A stretch of DNA of 64,000 nucleotides from Streptomyces sp. 1331.2 (lineage in GTDB: Bacteria; Actinomycetota; Actinomycetes; Streptomycetales; Streptomycetaceae), in contig NZ_OBMJ01000003.1 in NCBI RefSeq assembly GCF_900199205.1, positions 1 through 64,000 on the forward strand, written 5' to 3'. The notes below the pieces were generated by a model that had not been told where the DNA came from, made no database searches, and was given only the letters and a program-made list of their open reading frames with translations. The translations under genes were made by a program, and so were the position numbers. This document shows, one piece after another, positions 44,817 through 54,201 of this stretch (the first letter of the stretch is position 1; the number at the start of each line of letters is the position of its first letter).

Positions 44817-45170
44817 CAAGGCGGGCCGGCAGCCTCGTCGTTGACGGACGGGCGGACTTCGTCGCGGCTCGCCCCCGGCTGGGGCCAAGGCATCACCTCG
44901 CGCACTTCCGGAGGGCGTAGCCCGCGGGCTACGCCCTCCGGGTACCGGGCAAACCCGCCAGCAAGCCTGTGCGAGTGCACGCCCGCTCGAAACCGACCGT
45001 TCAGCACCCGCCCTCACAACGACAACCCGCGCCCGAGGGGACGGGCCGAGACCGACCCGCACGACAGCCGACCCGACTCGATCGGTGGGGCACCCCAATG
45101 GGAAAATCGTCCCTGTCCTGATCGCCGGCGCACCTGCCAGTCACACGCACGCACACTTCCGGGGGGAACA
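44817..45170. other. intergenic region with terminator; no gene
   Basis: About 350 bp between the protease and the lipoprotein genes. Apart from the 34-bp palindrome it holds only the lipoprotein promoter region. Confidence 0.5.
44908..44941. terminator. 34-bp perfect palindrome
   Basis: CCGGAGGGCGTAGCCCG and its exact complement meet without a spacer. It is about 90 bp past the M48 protease stop, on the plus strand. Confidence 0.7.
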
Positions 45171-45875
45171 ATGACGACGCGCACCCACGCACTGTCCGCT
45201 GCCACGGCCGTGGCCGGGGCCGCGGTACTCCTGCTCGCCGCATGCAGCAAGGACGTGCCCGCCCTGAGCTTCGGCTCCGCGCAGCCGTCGGGGAACCGGC
45301 TCGCCGCCCAGCCGCCGACGGGCCGCTCGCTGGCGCTGGCCCAATGGCCGCACGGCTGCGAGGTGCTGAGCGATGCCGAGATCAAGGCGATCCTGCCGCA
45401 GGCCGGCGGCATCAAGCGAAAGCCGGTCAAGGTCACCATCATCGACTTCAACCCGCTGTCCGAGGCAGACCCCGGGACGACCGGCGATGTGCCCGACGCC
45501 GGCTGCAAGTTCAGCTTCGGCCTGCCCGACAAGCACGAGAACGACAGCAACAGCAGCATCACCCTCACCTTCACCGCCGTCGCCGATCCCGCGCTCGTCG
45601 CGAAGAGCTACACCAAGGACCTGGCCCAAGCCCGGGAGGACGCGACCAAGTACCACAAGGAGTTCGAGGACCTCGGCACCTCGCTGGGCCCGCAAGGCTG
45701 CTTCGCCGGCGACCTCGCCAGGGGCAACCTGACCTGTCACCAGGGACCGTACGAATTCGAGGTGAGCGGCACCTCGACGGCCGACGGCGTGGGGGAATAC
45801 CCGAAAGCGGACCGGAACTGGAGCGACAAGGTGCTGCGCCAGGTTGCACGCACCCTCAGCGCGCGCATGCCGTGA
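45171..45875 (+). CDS. lipoprotein, 234 aa
   Basis: ATG 45171 follows GGGGGGAACA. The signal has a hydrophobic core and lipobox LLAAC. The mature part has four Cys (HGCEVLSDAEIKAILPQAGG, PDAGCKFSFGLPDK, QGCFAGDLARGNLTCHQGPY), giving a likely pair of disulfides, with a DUF3558-like layout. The role is unknown. It should be anchored on the outer side of the plasma membrane. Confidence 0.8.
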   Translation: MTTRTHALSAATAVAGAAVLLLAACSKDVPALSFGSAQPSGNRLAAQPPTGRSLALAQWPHGCEVLSDAEIKAILPQAGGIKRKPVKVTIIDFNPLSEADPGTTGDVPDAGCKFSFGLPDKHENDSNSSITLTFTAVADPALVAKSYTKDLAQAREDATKYHKEFEDLGTSLGPQGCFAGDLARGNLTCHQGPYEFEVSGTSTADGVGEYPKADRNWSDKVLRQVARTLSARMP

Positions 45876-45985
45876 CGGCGAGGCACCGGCCCGCTCGGCA
45901 TTCGGCCGATCGCCGGCAGCGGGCGGGCCGAACAACACCGTCCGACCGCTCGCCGGCTGCGCGGACGCCGCGGACCTGACCGGGA

Positions 45986-46226
45986 CTGGCCACCCTGACC
46001 CACAGCCGGGGCAAGACCAACGCCCGTGCCACCTTCTTCTTCTCGGGCCCGGAGGCCGGGCCCGACCACCGCGACCCCGCGGCGCAGCAGCAGGCGCTGG
46101 CCGACGCCTTCGCGGACGCCGGTTGGGAGATCCCGCGGCTGCTCCCGGAGATGCGCACGGCGCCCGACTTCTACGTCGACAGCACCAGCCAGGTCGCCGT
46201 CAGCCCGTTCGCACGACTCGGCGGGC
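45986..46226 (+). pseudogene. FAD-dependent monooxygenase fragment
   Basis: The plus strand reads TRGKTNARATFFFSG-like sequence (here THSRGKTNARATFFFSGPEA), AAQQQALADAFADAGWEIPR and APDFYVDSTSQVAV. This is the middle of aromatic-ring hydroxylase/TetX-type flavoenzymes. The N-terminal GxGxxG and the C-terminal DG motifs are absent on either side. It abuts the stop of the thioredoxin gene. Confidence 0.6.
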
Positions 46227-46236
46227 GTCCCCTGCT

Positions 46237-46665
46237 TCAGGACGCGGTGGCCAGCTCCAGCGCCGCCAGCACCTCGGCGCGGCTGGGCGCGCCGACGGAG
46301 CGGTGGGTGACGTGGCCGTACCCGTCAAGCACCAGCACGGTCGGCGTCCGCAGCACGTCCACGCGCCGGACCAGGTCGAGCCGTGACTCGGCGTCGATCT
46401 CGACCAGCCGCACTCCGGGACGGTCCCCCGCCACTTTGCCGAGCAGCCTGCGCGTACCTGGGCAGGCGGCGCAGAACGAGGTGGAGAACTGCACCAGCGT
46501 CGCCTGCTCGCCCAGCGGCTCGCCGAGGTCTGGGCCGGTCAGCCGCAGCGCGCCGCCCGCCCTCCCTCGCTTCATCCTGCCGTCCCGCGCGGCCCGGAAG
46601 AGGCCGAACGCCGTCGTCACGACCAGGACCACGGCCAGGAGCAGTAGTCCCGTCAGCGTGCTCAT
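46237..46665 (-). CDS. membrane-anchored thioredoxin-like protein
   Basis: The 142-residue protein has one N-terminal TM helix (LTGLLLLAVVLVVTTAFGLF) and a thioredoxin fold with the redox motif FSTSFCAACPG (Cys65-Ala-Ala-Cys68). The conserved cis-Pro is in RTPTVLVLDGYG. It should face outward and reduce or oxidise exported thiols. Its ATG overlaps the stop of the DUF4395 gene by four bases, so the two are translationally coupled; this pairing is usual in actinobacteria. Confidence 0.9.
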   Translation of the reverse strand: MSTLTGLLLLAVVLVVTTAFGLFRAARDGRMKRGRAGGALRLTGPDLGEPLGEQATLVQFSTSFCAACPGTRRLLGKVAGDRPGVRLVEIDAESRLDLVRRVDVLRTPTVLVLDGYGHVTHRSVGAPSRAEVLAALELATAS

Positions 46666-47147
46666 GAACGCTCCTGCGGCGAAAGGCCGCTCACCCGTGC
46701 GCGTCCGCGCACGGCCAGCAGGTAGAACTCGCAGCCCAGGCAGTAGCCGAAGGCCGCGTTGAGGAAGGCCGCGGCGAGCGCCAGCGCGGTCGCGGCCGCG
46801 CCGAGCCAGAACGCGCCGCCCAGGTAGCCGACGGTGCCGACCACGGCGAAGGCGAAGCCGACGGCCTGCGCGAACCGGGGCGGCCGCTCGTTCTCCAGCT
46901 CGGTCGGCGGACCCAAGCGCGGGCGCACCAGCCGCCGGTAGAGGAGGCCGTAGGGCGAGAAGCGCAGGCCGAGAAGAGCACCCAGCGCGAAGACGGCGGC
47001 CTGCGCGGCCAGCAGCGCACCGCTGCCTGTCACCAGGACGACAGCGAGGACCACGGTGGTCAGGGTCGCGGCGAAACGCGGGCCGCGGGGATCGATGCCG
47101 GCGGGTGCGGGGGTGGTGCGGGACGTACCGGGACTGCCGAAAGGCAT
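46662..47147 (-). CDS. DUF4395 membrane protein
   Basis: The 161-residue protein has three or four TM helices and the DUF4395 signature GYCLGCEFYLLAVRG near its C-terminus. It begins with PAGIDPRGPRFAATLTTVVL, the family N-terminus. DUF4395 proteins adjoin membrane thioredoxins and are thought to work with them in extracytoplasmic sulfur or thiol metabolism. It overlaps the thioredoxin start. Confidence 0.88.
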   Translation of the reverse strand: MPFGSPGTSRTTPAPAGIDPRGPRFAATLTTVVLAVVLVTGSGALLAAQAAVFALGALLGLRFSPYGLLYRRLVRPRLGPPTELENERPPRFAQAVGFAFAVVGTVGYLGGAFWLGAAATALALAAAFLNAAFGYCLGCEFYLLAVRGRARVSGLSPQERS

Positions 47148-47598
47148 GTCGGGACTCCGAGGGGTCGAGGTTCCTGGGGTGGGCGAGTGTCAGGAACGAC
47201 GACACGCTGCGGACCACACTCGACCGAAGTCGATGTGGTCCCGGGTCACCAGGAAGGTCTCGTGAGGCACGGCTCCATTGCAACAGCCGCGCAAGCCACG
47301 GGTCAAACGGCCGGAACAACGCCGGGTGCGGTCCTCCAGCAGCGCCATCGCGTGCCGCGACGGGCAGTACCGCCCGGCGCGAGCGCCAAGACTCACCGAC
47401 CGACAGCCCTGCCGGTCGCCCCAGTGCCAGAGCAGGGGTACTGCCGTGTCCCTGACTGTCGGCGCTGCCGCGCCCCGTCCTCTGTCGCTGCAGTGCCCCC
47501 AACTTCCTGATCAGCTAAGGTCGTTCCGCTCCCCTGACCGTACGGGAGTTTCGGGCAAACGCTCGTCGCGTCCCCTCCGCGGCTGCGAGCATGGAGTC
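47148..47598. other. no recognisable gene
   Basis: About 450 bp between the divergent DUF4395 gene and the 402-aa gene. No convincing frame or strong hairpin seen. DUF4395/thioredoxin loci often carry a sulfurtransferase gene here; none is visible. Confidence 0.4.
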
Positions 47599-48807
47599 AT
47601 GCCGCAGGATCACCCGGAACCGCCCTCGACCTCCTCGGTGGAGAACCTCCTCGCCGACTGGGCGATCGTCAACGGCTCGGTGCTGCAGGCCGGAAGCGTG
47701 CACGGAGACGTGCACCTCCACCCGGCGGAGCGGCCGGTGCGCCCGACGGGCCCCGGAACGGTGGACGTCCTCGTCGAGTACTTCGAGCCCGGCCAGTGGC
47801 TGGTGGTCCCCTCGCGAGCGGCGTTGGAGGTACCTCCCGCGCTGTTGCCGGGTCAGCGCCCGGGCGAGGAGGACGTGGCCGAGTGGGCACGCGGGCACGG
47901 GGGTGTGGACTTCGCGACCACGGAGCTGTCCGTGACCGTGATCAACCGCTCCGACGCTCACCTCACCCTGCGCGGCTTGACGGCCGAGGTCACCGACCGC
48001 GCCGAACCGCTCACCGGAGCGTTGGTCTCCCGGGTCCCGCAGGGTGTCAGCGGCGTACCGGAGCTGGAACTCGACCTCGACCAGGAACGTCCGGAACTCT
48101 GGGAGGTGGACGAGTTCACTCGTGGACGTGTCGGTGCCCGCCCCTTCCTCGACCGTACCCACGTGCGGCTGGCCCCGGACGAGTCGCAGCGCTTCATCGT
48201 CACCGCGCGGATCCGCAGTTCCTGCTGCACCTGGGAGCTCGTCCTGGCCTTCCGCGGCGACGACGGCACCGAGTTCGCCGTCCGACCTGCGCAGCGCTTT
48301 CGAACCACCGGGCTTCCGGTGACCGGACTCTCCCCCGTCGTGCGGTGGGCGTGGTTCGAGGATCCGCCGCGGTTCTGGCGGGACACAGCCCGGCTGGACT
48401 GGTGCAGTCAGGGCAACCCCGATCCGGAACTTCCCTCAGCTCCGAGGGAACTGCGCAAACTGGCCGGGCGCTTCGGCCCGCATCTGACGCACTTCCTCAG
48501 CACGGGCACCACCGGCCCGGAGCAACAGCTCCGGCTGGCCGCGGTGCTGCCCGCGGTGCGGCTGGCCGTCGACCTCGTCAGGGCCGACCGCAAGGGCCGG
48601 CACGCCGAAGCCGCCCGGCTGCGCGCCGAGCTGCGCCGGCGGTTCCCGCGCCCGATCCTGGAGCAGGCCTACGTGGCCGCCCTGCTCGCGGCGGGCCTCA
48701 CCCACGGGATCCCGCCCAGCCACCGCGAGAAGCTGATCGTCTACCTGGCAGGCACCCCCGCCGCCGAGGTCCTGAAGCCGATGATCGCCGTTGCCGCCCG
48801 CCGCTGA
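47599..48807 (+). CDS. hypothetical protein with VHGDVHLH motif, 402 aa
   Basis: The N-terminus reads VNGSVLQAGSVHGDVHLHP, a beta-helical-looking motif I recall near the start or linker of many streptomycete NLR-like, WD40 or trypsin-like signalling proteins. A central region of beta sheets follows (ELSVTVINRSDAHLTLRGLT, WELVLAFRGDDGTEFAVRP), with an Arg/Ala/Leu-rich helical C-terminus (LAVDLVRADRKGRHAEAARL). No nuclease, kinase or ATPase motif is visible. No operon partner. The function is unknown; a role in sensing or conflict systems is only a guess. Confidence 0.65.
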   Translation: MPQDHPEPPSTSSVENLLADWAIVNGSVLQAGSVHGDVHLHPAERPVRPTGPGTVDVLVEYFEPGQWLVVPSRAALEVPPALLPGQRPGEEDVAEWARGHGGVDFATTELSVTVINRSDAHLTLRGLTAEVTDRAEPLTGALVSRVPQGVSGVPELELDLDQERPELWEVDEFTRGRVGARPFLDRTHVRLAPDESQRFIVTARIRSSCCTWELVLAFRGDDGTEFAVRPAQRFRTTGLPVTGLSPVVRWAWFEDPPRFWRDTARLDWCSQGNPDPELPSAPRELRKLAGRFGPHLTHFLSTGTTGPEQQLRLAAVLPAVRLAVDLVRADRKGRHAEAARLRAELRRRFPRPILEQAYVAALLAAGLTHGIPPSHREKLIVYLAGTPAAEVLKPMIAVAARR

Positions 48808-49017
48808 GTTCCGTGGGTCGACGGTTCGGGCCGCACCGGCGCGTGAGAGGATGCGCGCGATTCTCGGGCTACGGAGGGGGTTGTCCGGTCGAGCCGCCCG
48901 ACTTCGAGGCGATCGCCGACGCGCTCCACGTCCTGCCCCCTGCCCGAGTTCACCGGGGCCCGGGACGAACGCCGGCCACGCCGAAGAGGGCCGACGCTCC
49001 GCCACGGGCTCGGTGCG

Positions 49018-50286
49018 CTACGGCCTCGTGGGCCCGGCCCAGCCGGTGGGGACGTGGCCGAGGCGGACGCGCTGGGGGTGGCGGCCGACGGCGACCGAGA
49101 CGGTCTTGCGGCCGGTCGCGAAGTCGATGGCGGTGACCTGGTCCGCGCCGCTCTCCGAGATCAGGCAGGACTTGCCGTCCCCGCTCACCGTCGCCCAGTA
49201 CGGTTTGGACGCGGGCACCAGCGGCCCCTCCTGGAGGGTGGCGCGGTCGACCACCGTCGCGTAGTCGTCCACGGTGCCCGCGACGCAGATCCGGTCGCCC
49301 GACGGGCTCATCGACAGGCCGTGGTGGCGGGAGTCGTTGGGCCAGGTGGTGCGGTCGGTACTGGCGGCCGGGTCGACCGGGAGGGTCTTCACCCGGGTGA
49401 TCCGGTCGGCGGCCACGTCGTACTCCAGGAAGCCGTTGAAGAAGGACACCTGGAAGTAGAGCCGGGTGCCGTCCGGGGAGAAGACGGCGGGCCGCACGGC
49501 GTTGGAGAGGCCGCCGAGGCCGGCGTCGTCGAGGCGCTTGCGCATGTCGATCTCGCGGATCGGGGTGAGGGTGGCCGCGTCGACGACGGTGATGTGCCGG
49601 TCGCCCTTCGTCCAGTCCAGCCAGGGCGCGTCCAGGGCGGTTTCGACGTTGCCGATGGACATGTTCCACAGCTGCCGGCCGCCGTCGGTGAAAATGTTCT
49701 CGTGCGGCTTGTCCCCGGTGTGGAACGAGCCGAGTTCGGCGCCGGTGCGGACGTCCAGGACGTGCACGGTGTTGGCGGTGGAGGCGGAGACCGCCACCCG
49801 GGTGCCGTCGGGCGAGAGCGCCATGTGGTCGGCGCGGTAACCCGCAACGGGGAAGCGCCAGTTGACCCGCCCGGTGGCGAGGTCGAGGGAGACCACGTCG
49901 GCGAAGCTGGGCCGGGAGACGACCACGGCGGTGCCGTCCGGCGTGCTGTACATGTCGTCGACGAACTGGTCGTGGCCCTCACCGGGGCCGAGCCTGATGC
50001 CGAGGAAGTAGCCGAGCTTGACGGGGTTGAGGTAGATCTCGGCGAGCCGCTGGTCCTTGTCGGGGATGACGTCGATCCGTCCGACCTTGCTGAGGGCGCC
50101 GGAGGATTCGATCACGTCGGCGGTGCCGTCCCAGTTGTTGCCGACGAACATCACCTCCCGTAGCGCCGGGGTGGCTCCGGGGGCGGCACTGCTGGTGGCG
50201 GCGGCCGGGGCGAGCAGGCCTAACGCGACCGCGAGGGTGCAGAGGGATCGGACGCCGAGTCGGCGCCGGGGACCTGTCCTGGACAT
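49018..50286 (-). CDS. secreted YVTN/YncE-type beta-propeller protein
   Basis: The 422-residue protein has a signal peptide (RSLCTLAVALGLLAPAAATS). It carries propeller repeats such as STPDGTAVVVSRPSFADVVS, ALSPDGTRVAVSASTANTVH and FSPDGTRLYFQVSFFNGFLE. Such proteins are extracellular, with unknown ligands. ATG 50286 is preceded by GAAGGAGCG. No neighbour on its strand is close enough to suggest an operon. Confidence 0.88.
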   Translation of the reverse strand: MSRTGPRRRLGVRSLCTLAVALGLLAPAAATSSAAPGATPALREVMFVGNNWDGTADVIESSGALSKVGRIDVIPDKDQRLAEIYLNPVKLGYFLGIRLGPGEGHDQFVDDMYSTPDGTAVVVSRPSFADVVSLDLATGRVNWRFPVAGYRADHMALSPDGTRVAVSASTANTVHVLDVRTGAELGSFHTGDKPHENIFTDGGRQLWNMSIGNVETALDAPWLDWTKGDRHITVVDAATLTPIREIDMRKRLDDAGLGGLSNAVRPAVFSPDGTRLYFQVSFFNGFLEYDVAADRITRVKTLPVDPAASTDRTTWPNDSRHHGLSMSPSGDRICVAGTVDDYATVVDRATLQEGPLVPASKPYWATVSGDGKSCLISESGADQVTAIDFATGRKTVSVAVGRHPQRVRLGHVPTGWAGPTRP

Positions 50287-50587
50287 CGTCGCTCCTTCGT
50301 GGGGGTGGCACGACGGGTTGTGAGACGGTCTGTCAGCTTGCGCCATTCGACGGTAGGGAGGGGTCCGGTCCGCTGGCAAGACGTCGGCAGCGGACGAGTT
50401 CGTCCCCCGACAGCGCGGAATCCAGGCCGATCCGTCGGACGGTCTCCACCAGCAGCACACCCCGGCCTGCGACACGGCACCGACACCACCGCCCCGCACC
50501 AGCACGCGCGGATATGACCCACTACGTTTCTTCACCTGGAGAGTACTTCTCCACTGCGGCGACTGGACCCTAGACAAGCCCAATCGT

Positions 50588-50618
50588 CCCAGGTCAGAAG
50601 CACTCTCCTGGGTTTTTT
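50588..50618 (+). terminator. hairpin with T6 tract
   Basis: CCCAGG (50588-50593) pairs with CCTGGG (50607-50612), followed by TTTTTT. This is an unusual U-tract terminator for this genome. GGAGAGTACTTCT at 50538 could alternatively pair with 50596-50608. Confidence 0.55.
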
Positions 50619-50636
50619 GCCAGTAGTCAGACCATC

Positions 50637-50656
50637 GCCCCGGGAAAACCCGGGGC
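50637..50656. terminator. 8-bp GC stem, AAAA loop
   Basis: GCCCCGGG pairs with CCCGGGGC around AAAA, 12 bp beyond the stop of the minus-strand TIG-domain gene. Confidence 0.6.
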
Positions 50657-50667
50657 CAAGGGAAGGG

Positions 50668-51183
50668 TCAGTGCAGGCCCTGGACGGTGCCGCCGAAGAT
50701 CCCGTTGTTGATCGAGAGGGCGTAGCCGTCGCCGTTGCTGAGGTACCAGTGGGCGAAGGTGCCGTAGGCGTTGCCGAACTGCAGCACGACCTGGTTGGCC
50801 GACCAGGAGACGACGGTGATGCCGATGCAGTTCGCCCCGCTGCTGCTGCTGTAACCGGCTTCGAAGTCGTTGTCGTCGGTGAAGTAGAGCTGGCTGCCGT
50901 AGGCGTAGCCGTTCGCGCTGTAGGTCCCGCAGCTGGTGGCGTTGTTGGGGGCGCCCGGGGGCGGGGTGGCCCCGAACCCGGAGCCGGTGATGGTGACGGT
51001 CGGCGAGGCCACCCAGGGACCGGCGGTTCCGCTGAAGGCGACCGAGGTGATGCCGGGCTGCGCCACCGTGGTGGCGGCGGCCCGCTGGGCGCCGGCCTGG
51101 GCGGGGGCGGCGACGGTCGCCGCCAGGGCGGTGGTGAGCGCCAACGCCGATGCGGCCAGCGTGAGTTTGCGCGACCAGCTCAT
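50668..51183 (-). CDS. secreted IPT/TIG-like domain protein
   Basis: The 171-residue protein has a signal peptide (LTLAASALALTTALAATVAA, then PAQA). A single Ig-like IPT/TIG domain follows: SPTVTITGSGFGATPPPG, then SYSANG-like and SANQVVLQFGNAYG strands. It is exported; the target is unknown. AAGGAGAACGA precedes ATG. A 17-bp element (51276-51292) about 95 bp upstream is shared in inverted orientation with the promoter of the SnoaL gene at 54273. Confidence 0.75.
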   Translation of the reverse strand: MSWSRKLTLAASALALTTALAATVAAPAQAGAQRAAATTVAQPGITSVAFSGTAGPWVASPTVTITGSGFGATPPPGAPNNATSCGTYSANGYAYGSQLYFTDDNDFEAGYSSSSGANCIGITVVSWSANQVVLQFGNAYGTFAHWYLSNGDGYALSINNGIFGGTVQGLH

Positions 51184-51275
51184 GGGTTCGTTCTCCTTCG
51201 AAAGGTACGGCAGTGGTGCACCACGGCCCGGGAAGCCCCGAGCGGGTGGGGCGTTCCGTACCGTGACCGAGCGGG

Positions 51276-51292
51276 ATTTCAACCGGCTTACA
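51276..51292 (-). promoter_or_regulatory. 17-bp shared element, copy 1
   Basis: On the minus strand it reads TGTAAGCCGGTTGAAAT and is followed by a loosely similar stretch with GGAACG. It lies between the divergent TIG-protein and SARP genes. An identical copy occurs at 54202-54218. It could be a SARP binding site or a shared promoter. Confidence 0.6.
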
Positions 51293-51355
51293 GCGGCCGG
51301 CCGCAGTTCCGGCCGATGCGCCTCCCGCCCGGTGGTCGGCCGGTACGCTGCGTGA

Positions 51356-54199
51356 ATGGTCTTCTGCCGGATCCTCGGCCCGATCGAGGTCGAAATCGAC
51401 GGTGGCCTGGCGGAACTCGGAGGGCCGGTTCCCCGGCGGCTGCTGGCGGCGCTGGCGGCCGGTGCGGGGGCGCCGGTGCCGCATTCGGTGCTGGCCGAGG
51501 TGGTGTGGGGCGCCGAGCCGAGCGCCGAGGTGATGAACGCGATCCGGGTGTCGGTGCACCGGCTGCGGACCGCGCTGGGCCCGCGGGCACGGGGGTACTT
51601 GCAGTCGACCCCGCAGGGCTACCGGCTGGCACTGGCACCCGAGGCGACCGACTACGCCCGGTTCGAGCAGTGGGTGGCGCAGGGGACGGAGGCGTTGGCG
51701 ACGGCGGATCCGTCCGCCGCGGTGCGGGCGTTGGAGTCGGCGCTCGCGCTGTGGCGGGGCCGTCCGTGGGCGGAGCTCGGTGAGTCGCTCTGGGTCTCGG
51801 GCCTGCGGGCGCGGATGGCGGAGTTGCGGGAGACCGCGGTCGAGGAGTTACAGGCCGCGCGGCTGGCCTGCGGTGACACCGCTCGTGCGGTCGCGGCGCT
51901 GAGCCAGGCGGTGGTCGAGGCCCCGTACCGCGAGAGGCGTTGGGAACTGCTCGCGCTGGGCCTGTACCGCACCGGCCGGCAAGGGCACGCACTGGCGGAG
52001 CTCCGGCGGGTGCGGGTGCTGCTGCGCGACGAGCTCGGCGCCGAACCGGGCGCCGCGCTAAGGGAGTTGGAGAAGCGCATGCTTGCGCACGATCCAGGGC
52101 TGCTGATCGCGTCGGCGGCGGAACGGGCGGACGAACCGGAGCCCGCCGGTCCGCGGCCGCCACCGCGGCCGACGGTGGCCCGGCCGCTGTCGCGGCTGAT
52201 CGGCCGCCGCCGGGAGCTGTCCTTGCTGGACGCGGCGGTCACCGAGTCGCGACTGGTGACGATCACCGGACCGGCGGGGGTCGGCAAGACCCGGCTCGCC
52301 GCCGAGCACGCCGCCGACCGCGCCGACGCCCGGCTGGTGCGGCTGGCCGACGTCCGCTCCGCGGAGGCGGTGGCGCCCACGGTCGCCGCCGCCCTCGGCG
52401 TGACGCAGACGTCCGGTGACCCGTTCACCGCGCTCGCCCGGTTGCTCGGCGATCGGCCCGAGCTGCTGGTGCTGGACAATTGCGAGCACCTGGTCGACGC
52501 GCTCGCCGGCATCGTGCCGACGCTGCTGGCTCGGTGTCCCCGGCTGCGGATCCTGGCGACCGGTCGGCAGGCGCTGGGCATGGACGGCGAGCAGGTGATC
52601 GCGCTGGCGCCGCTGCCGACCGGCGGCGAAGGCTCGGCGGTCGAGTTGCTGTTCGACCGGGTCCGCGCGATGCGCGCGGGGTGGGTACCCACCGGACCGG
52701 ACACCGCTGCGGCCGCCACCATCTGCACCGCCCTCGACGGGCTGCCGCTGGCGATCGAGTTGGCCGCTGCGCGGGCCCGGGCGTTCGGCCTGGCGGACAT
52801 CGCCGCGCAGGTGAGCGAGCGGTTCGACGCCCTCGGGACGTCATCGCGCGGCTCGGTCTCGCCGCACGACTCGCTGGTGGCGGCCATCGCCTGGAGCGTC
52901 GACCAACTACCCGCCACGGACCGGGCGCTGCTGCTGCGGCTGTGGCCGTTCGACGGCGGATTCAGCTGGGAGGCAGCCGAATCGGTGCGCCCGGTCGACG
53001 CGGACGGTGCGGTGTTCGCGGGCCTGGCGGCGCTGGTCGACCGGTCCGTCCTCACCGCCGAGGTGTCTTCGGGGCACGTGCGGTACCGCCTGCTGGAGAC
53101 CGTCCGCCGGTACTGCCGCGAGGCCGACACCGACCGCGCTGCCACGCTGCGGGCGCACGCCGGGTGGGTCCGGTCCTTCGTCGCCGAGCAGGCGTCGCTG
53201 CTCGACGGGCCCAGGTACACCGAGGCGGTGCAGGTGCTGGCCGGTGAGCTCGCCAACTTCCGGGCCGGCATCGCCCACGACCTGGAGCACGCGCCGGCCC
53301 GGGCCCTGCGCACCACGGGCGCACTGCGCTACCTGTGGGTGTCGGCCGGCCCGGTGCCCGAGTGGCGGCGGCTGCTGCAACGGGCGCTCGACGCCTGTCC
53401 CGACGCGCAGGTCGAGGACCGGGCGGCCGCCTTGATCGGGCTGTCGCTGACCTCCAACCACGTCGGTGCCGCCGAAGCGGCGCTGAGTGCTGCCGAGGCC
53501 GCGCTCGGGCTGCTCGACGACGACGATCCGGCGCACGACCGCCTGCTGCTGGAGGCGCACCTGCGCCGCTGCAACACCTTGGCGGACGCGGACGCGGGCG
53601 CCGGCGAGCCGTCGCGCCGTGCGGCACTGGCGTTCAAGGCCGCCTGCGACCGCCGGGACCCGCCCGGTTTCCTGCGAGCGTCGGCACTGTGGGGCATCGC
53701 CCTGGTCCACTTCCGGGACGGGGACACGGCGGCCGTGGTCGACACCCTGACCAGTGCGCGCGAGATCGCCGCGCGCTGCGGCTTCGCCTCGGGCGAAGGC
53801 ATCAGCGATCTGCTGCTGGCCTGGTGCCTGCTCGCCGATCCGGAGCAGCCCCGGGCAGGCGCGCGCCAGGCACTGGGACTGCTGGTGCGCGCGGTGGCCG
53901 CCTTCGAACGCCAACCGAACGGCTCCGAAGAACTCGCGGCGCTGTACGCGGGCGTCTTCGCCCTGGCCGTACTCGATGCGTCCGAGGCCGCTGCACGGCT
54001 CCACGCGGCGGTCGCCGACCACGCCGAGCGGAACGGCACCGATCCGGCCCGCTACCTGCGCTTCGCCGGACCGGACCTGGCGGAGCGGATGGAGCAGCTG
54101 GTGAAGGTGCTGCCGCCGACCGAGAGCGGCCACACGGCCTGGGACGAGATGGTCGGGCTGTTCACCGGTGCGGCCGCCGCGCTCTCCGGGCAGCCGTGA
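51356..54199 (+). CDS. SARP/BTAD-type regulator with NB-ARC ATPase, 947 aa
   Basis: Domains in order: an OmpR-like winged helix (about 1-90; MNAIRVSVHRLRTALGPRAR, YRLALAPEATDYARFEQWV), a BTAD tetratricopeptide-like domain (95-245), an NB-ARC ATPase with P-loop GPAGVGKTR near residue 305 and Walker B LLVLDNCEH near 369, then a helical/TPR-like C-terminal half. AfsR-type SARPs of this build control antibiotic or secreted-product genes. It is flanked by two copies of a 17-bp element upstream of secreted and SnoaL genes, which are the likeliest targets. Confidence 0.9.
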   Translation: MVFCRILGPIEVEIDGGLAELGGPVPRRLLAALAAGAGAPVPHSVLAEVVWGAEPSAEVMNAIRVSVHRLRTALGPRARGYLQSTPQGYRLALAPEATDYARFEQWVAQGTEALATADPSAAVRALESALALWRGRPWAELGESLWVSGLRARMAELRETAVEELQAARLACGDTARAVAALSQAVVEAPYRERRWELLALGLYRTGRQGHALAELRRVRVLLRDELGAEPGAALRELEKRMLAHDPGLLIASAAERADEPEPAGPRPPPRPTVARPLSRLIGRRRELSLLDAAVTESRLVTITGPAGVGKTRLAAEHAADRADARLVRLADVRSAEAVAPTVAAALGVTQTSGDPFTALARLLGDRPELLVLDNCEHLVDALAGIVPTLLARCPRLRILATGRQALGMDGEQVIALAPLPTGGEGSAVELLFDRVRAMRAGWVPTGPDTAAAATICTALDGLPLAIELAAARARAFGLADIAAQVSERFDALGTSSRGSVSPHDSLVAAIAWSVDQLPATDRALLLRLWPFDGGFSWEAAESVRPVDADGAVFAGLAALVDRSVLTAEVSSGHVRYRLLETVRRYCREADTDRAATLRAHAGWVRSFVAEQASLLDGPRYTEAVQVLAGELANFRAGIAHDLEHAPARALRTTGALRYLWVSAGPVPEWRRLLQRALDACPDAQVEDRAAALIGLSLTSNHVGAAEAALSAAEAALGLLDDDDPAHDRLLLEAHLRRCNTLADADAGAGEPSRRAALAFKAACDRRDPPGFLRASALWGIALVHFRDGDTAAVVDTLTSAREIAARCGFASGEGISDLLLAWCLLADPEQPRAGARQALGLLVRAVAAFERQPNGSEELAALYAGVFALAVLDASEAAARLHAAVADHAERNGTDPARYLRFAGPDLAERMEQLVKVLPPTESGHTAWDEMVGLFTGAAAALSGQP

Positions 54200-54201
54200 C
54201 A

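Noticed and set aside
46026..46386. Plus-strand frames antisense to the thioredoxin gene taken as genes
   Set aside because: Beyond the short flavoenzyme fragment (to about 46226) they are antisense to a thioredoxin with a clear CAAC motif and coupled start.
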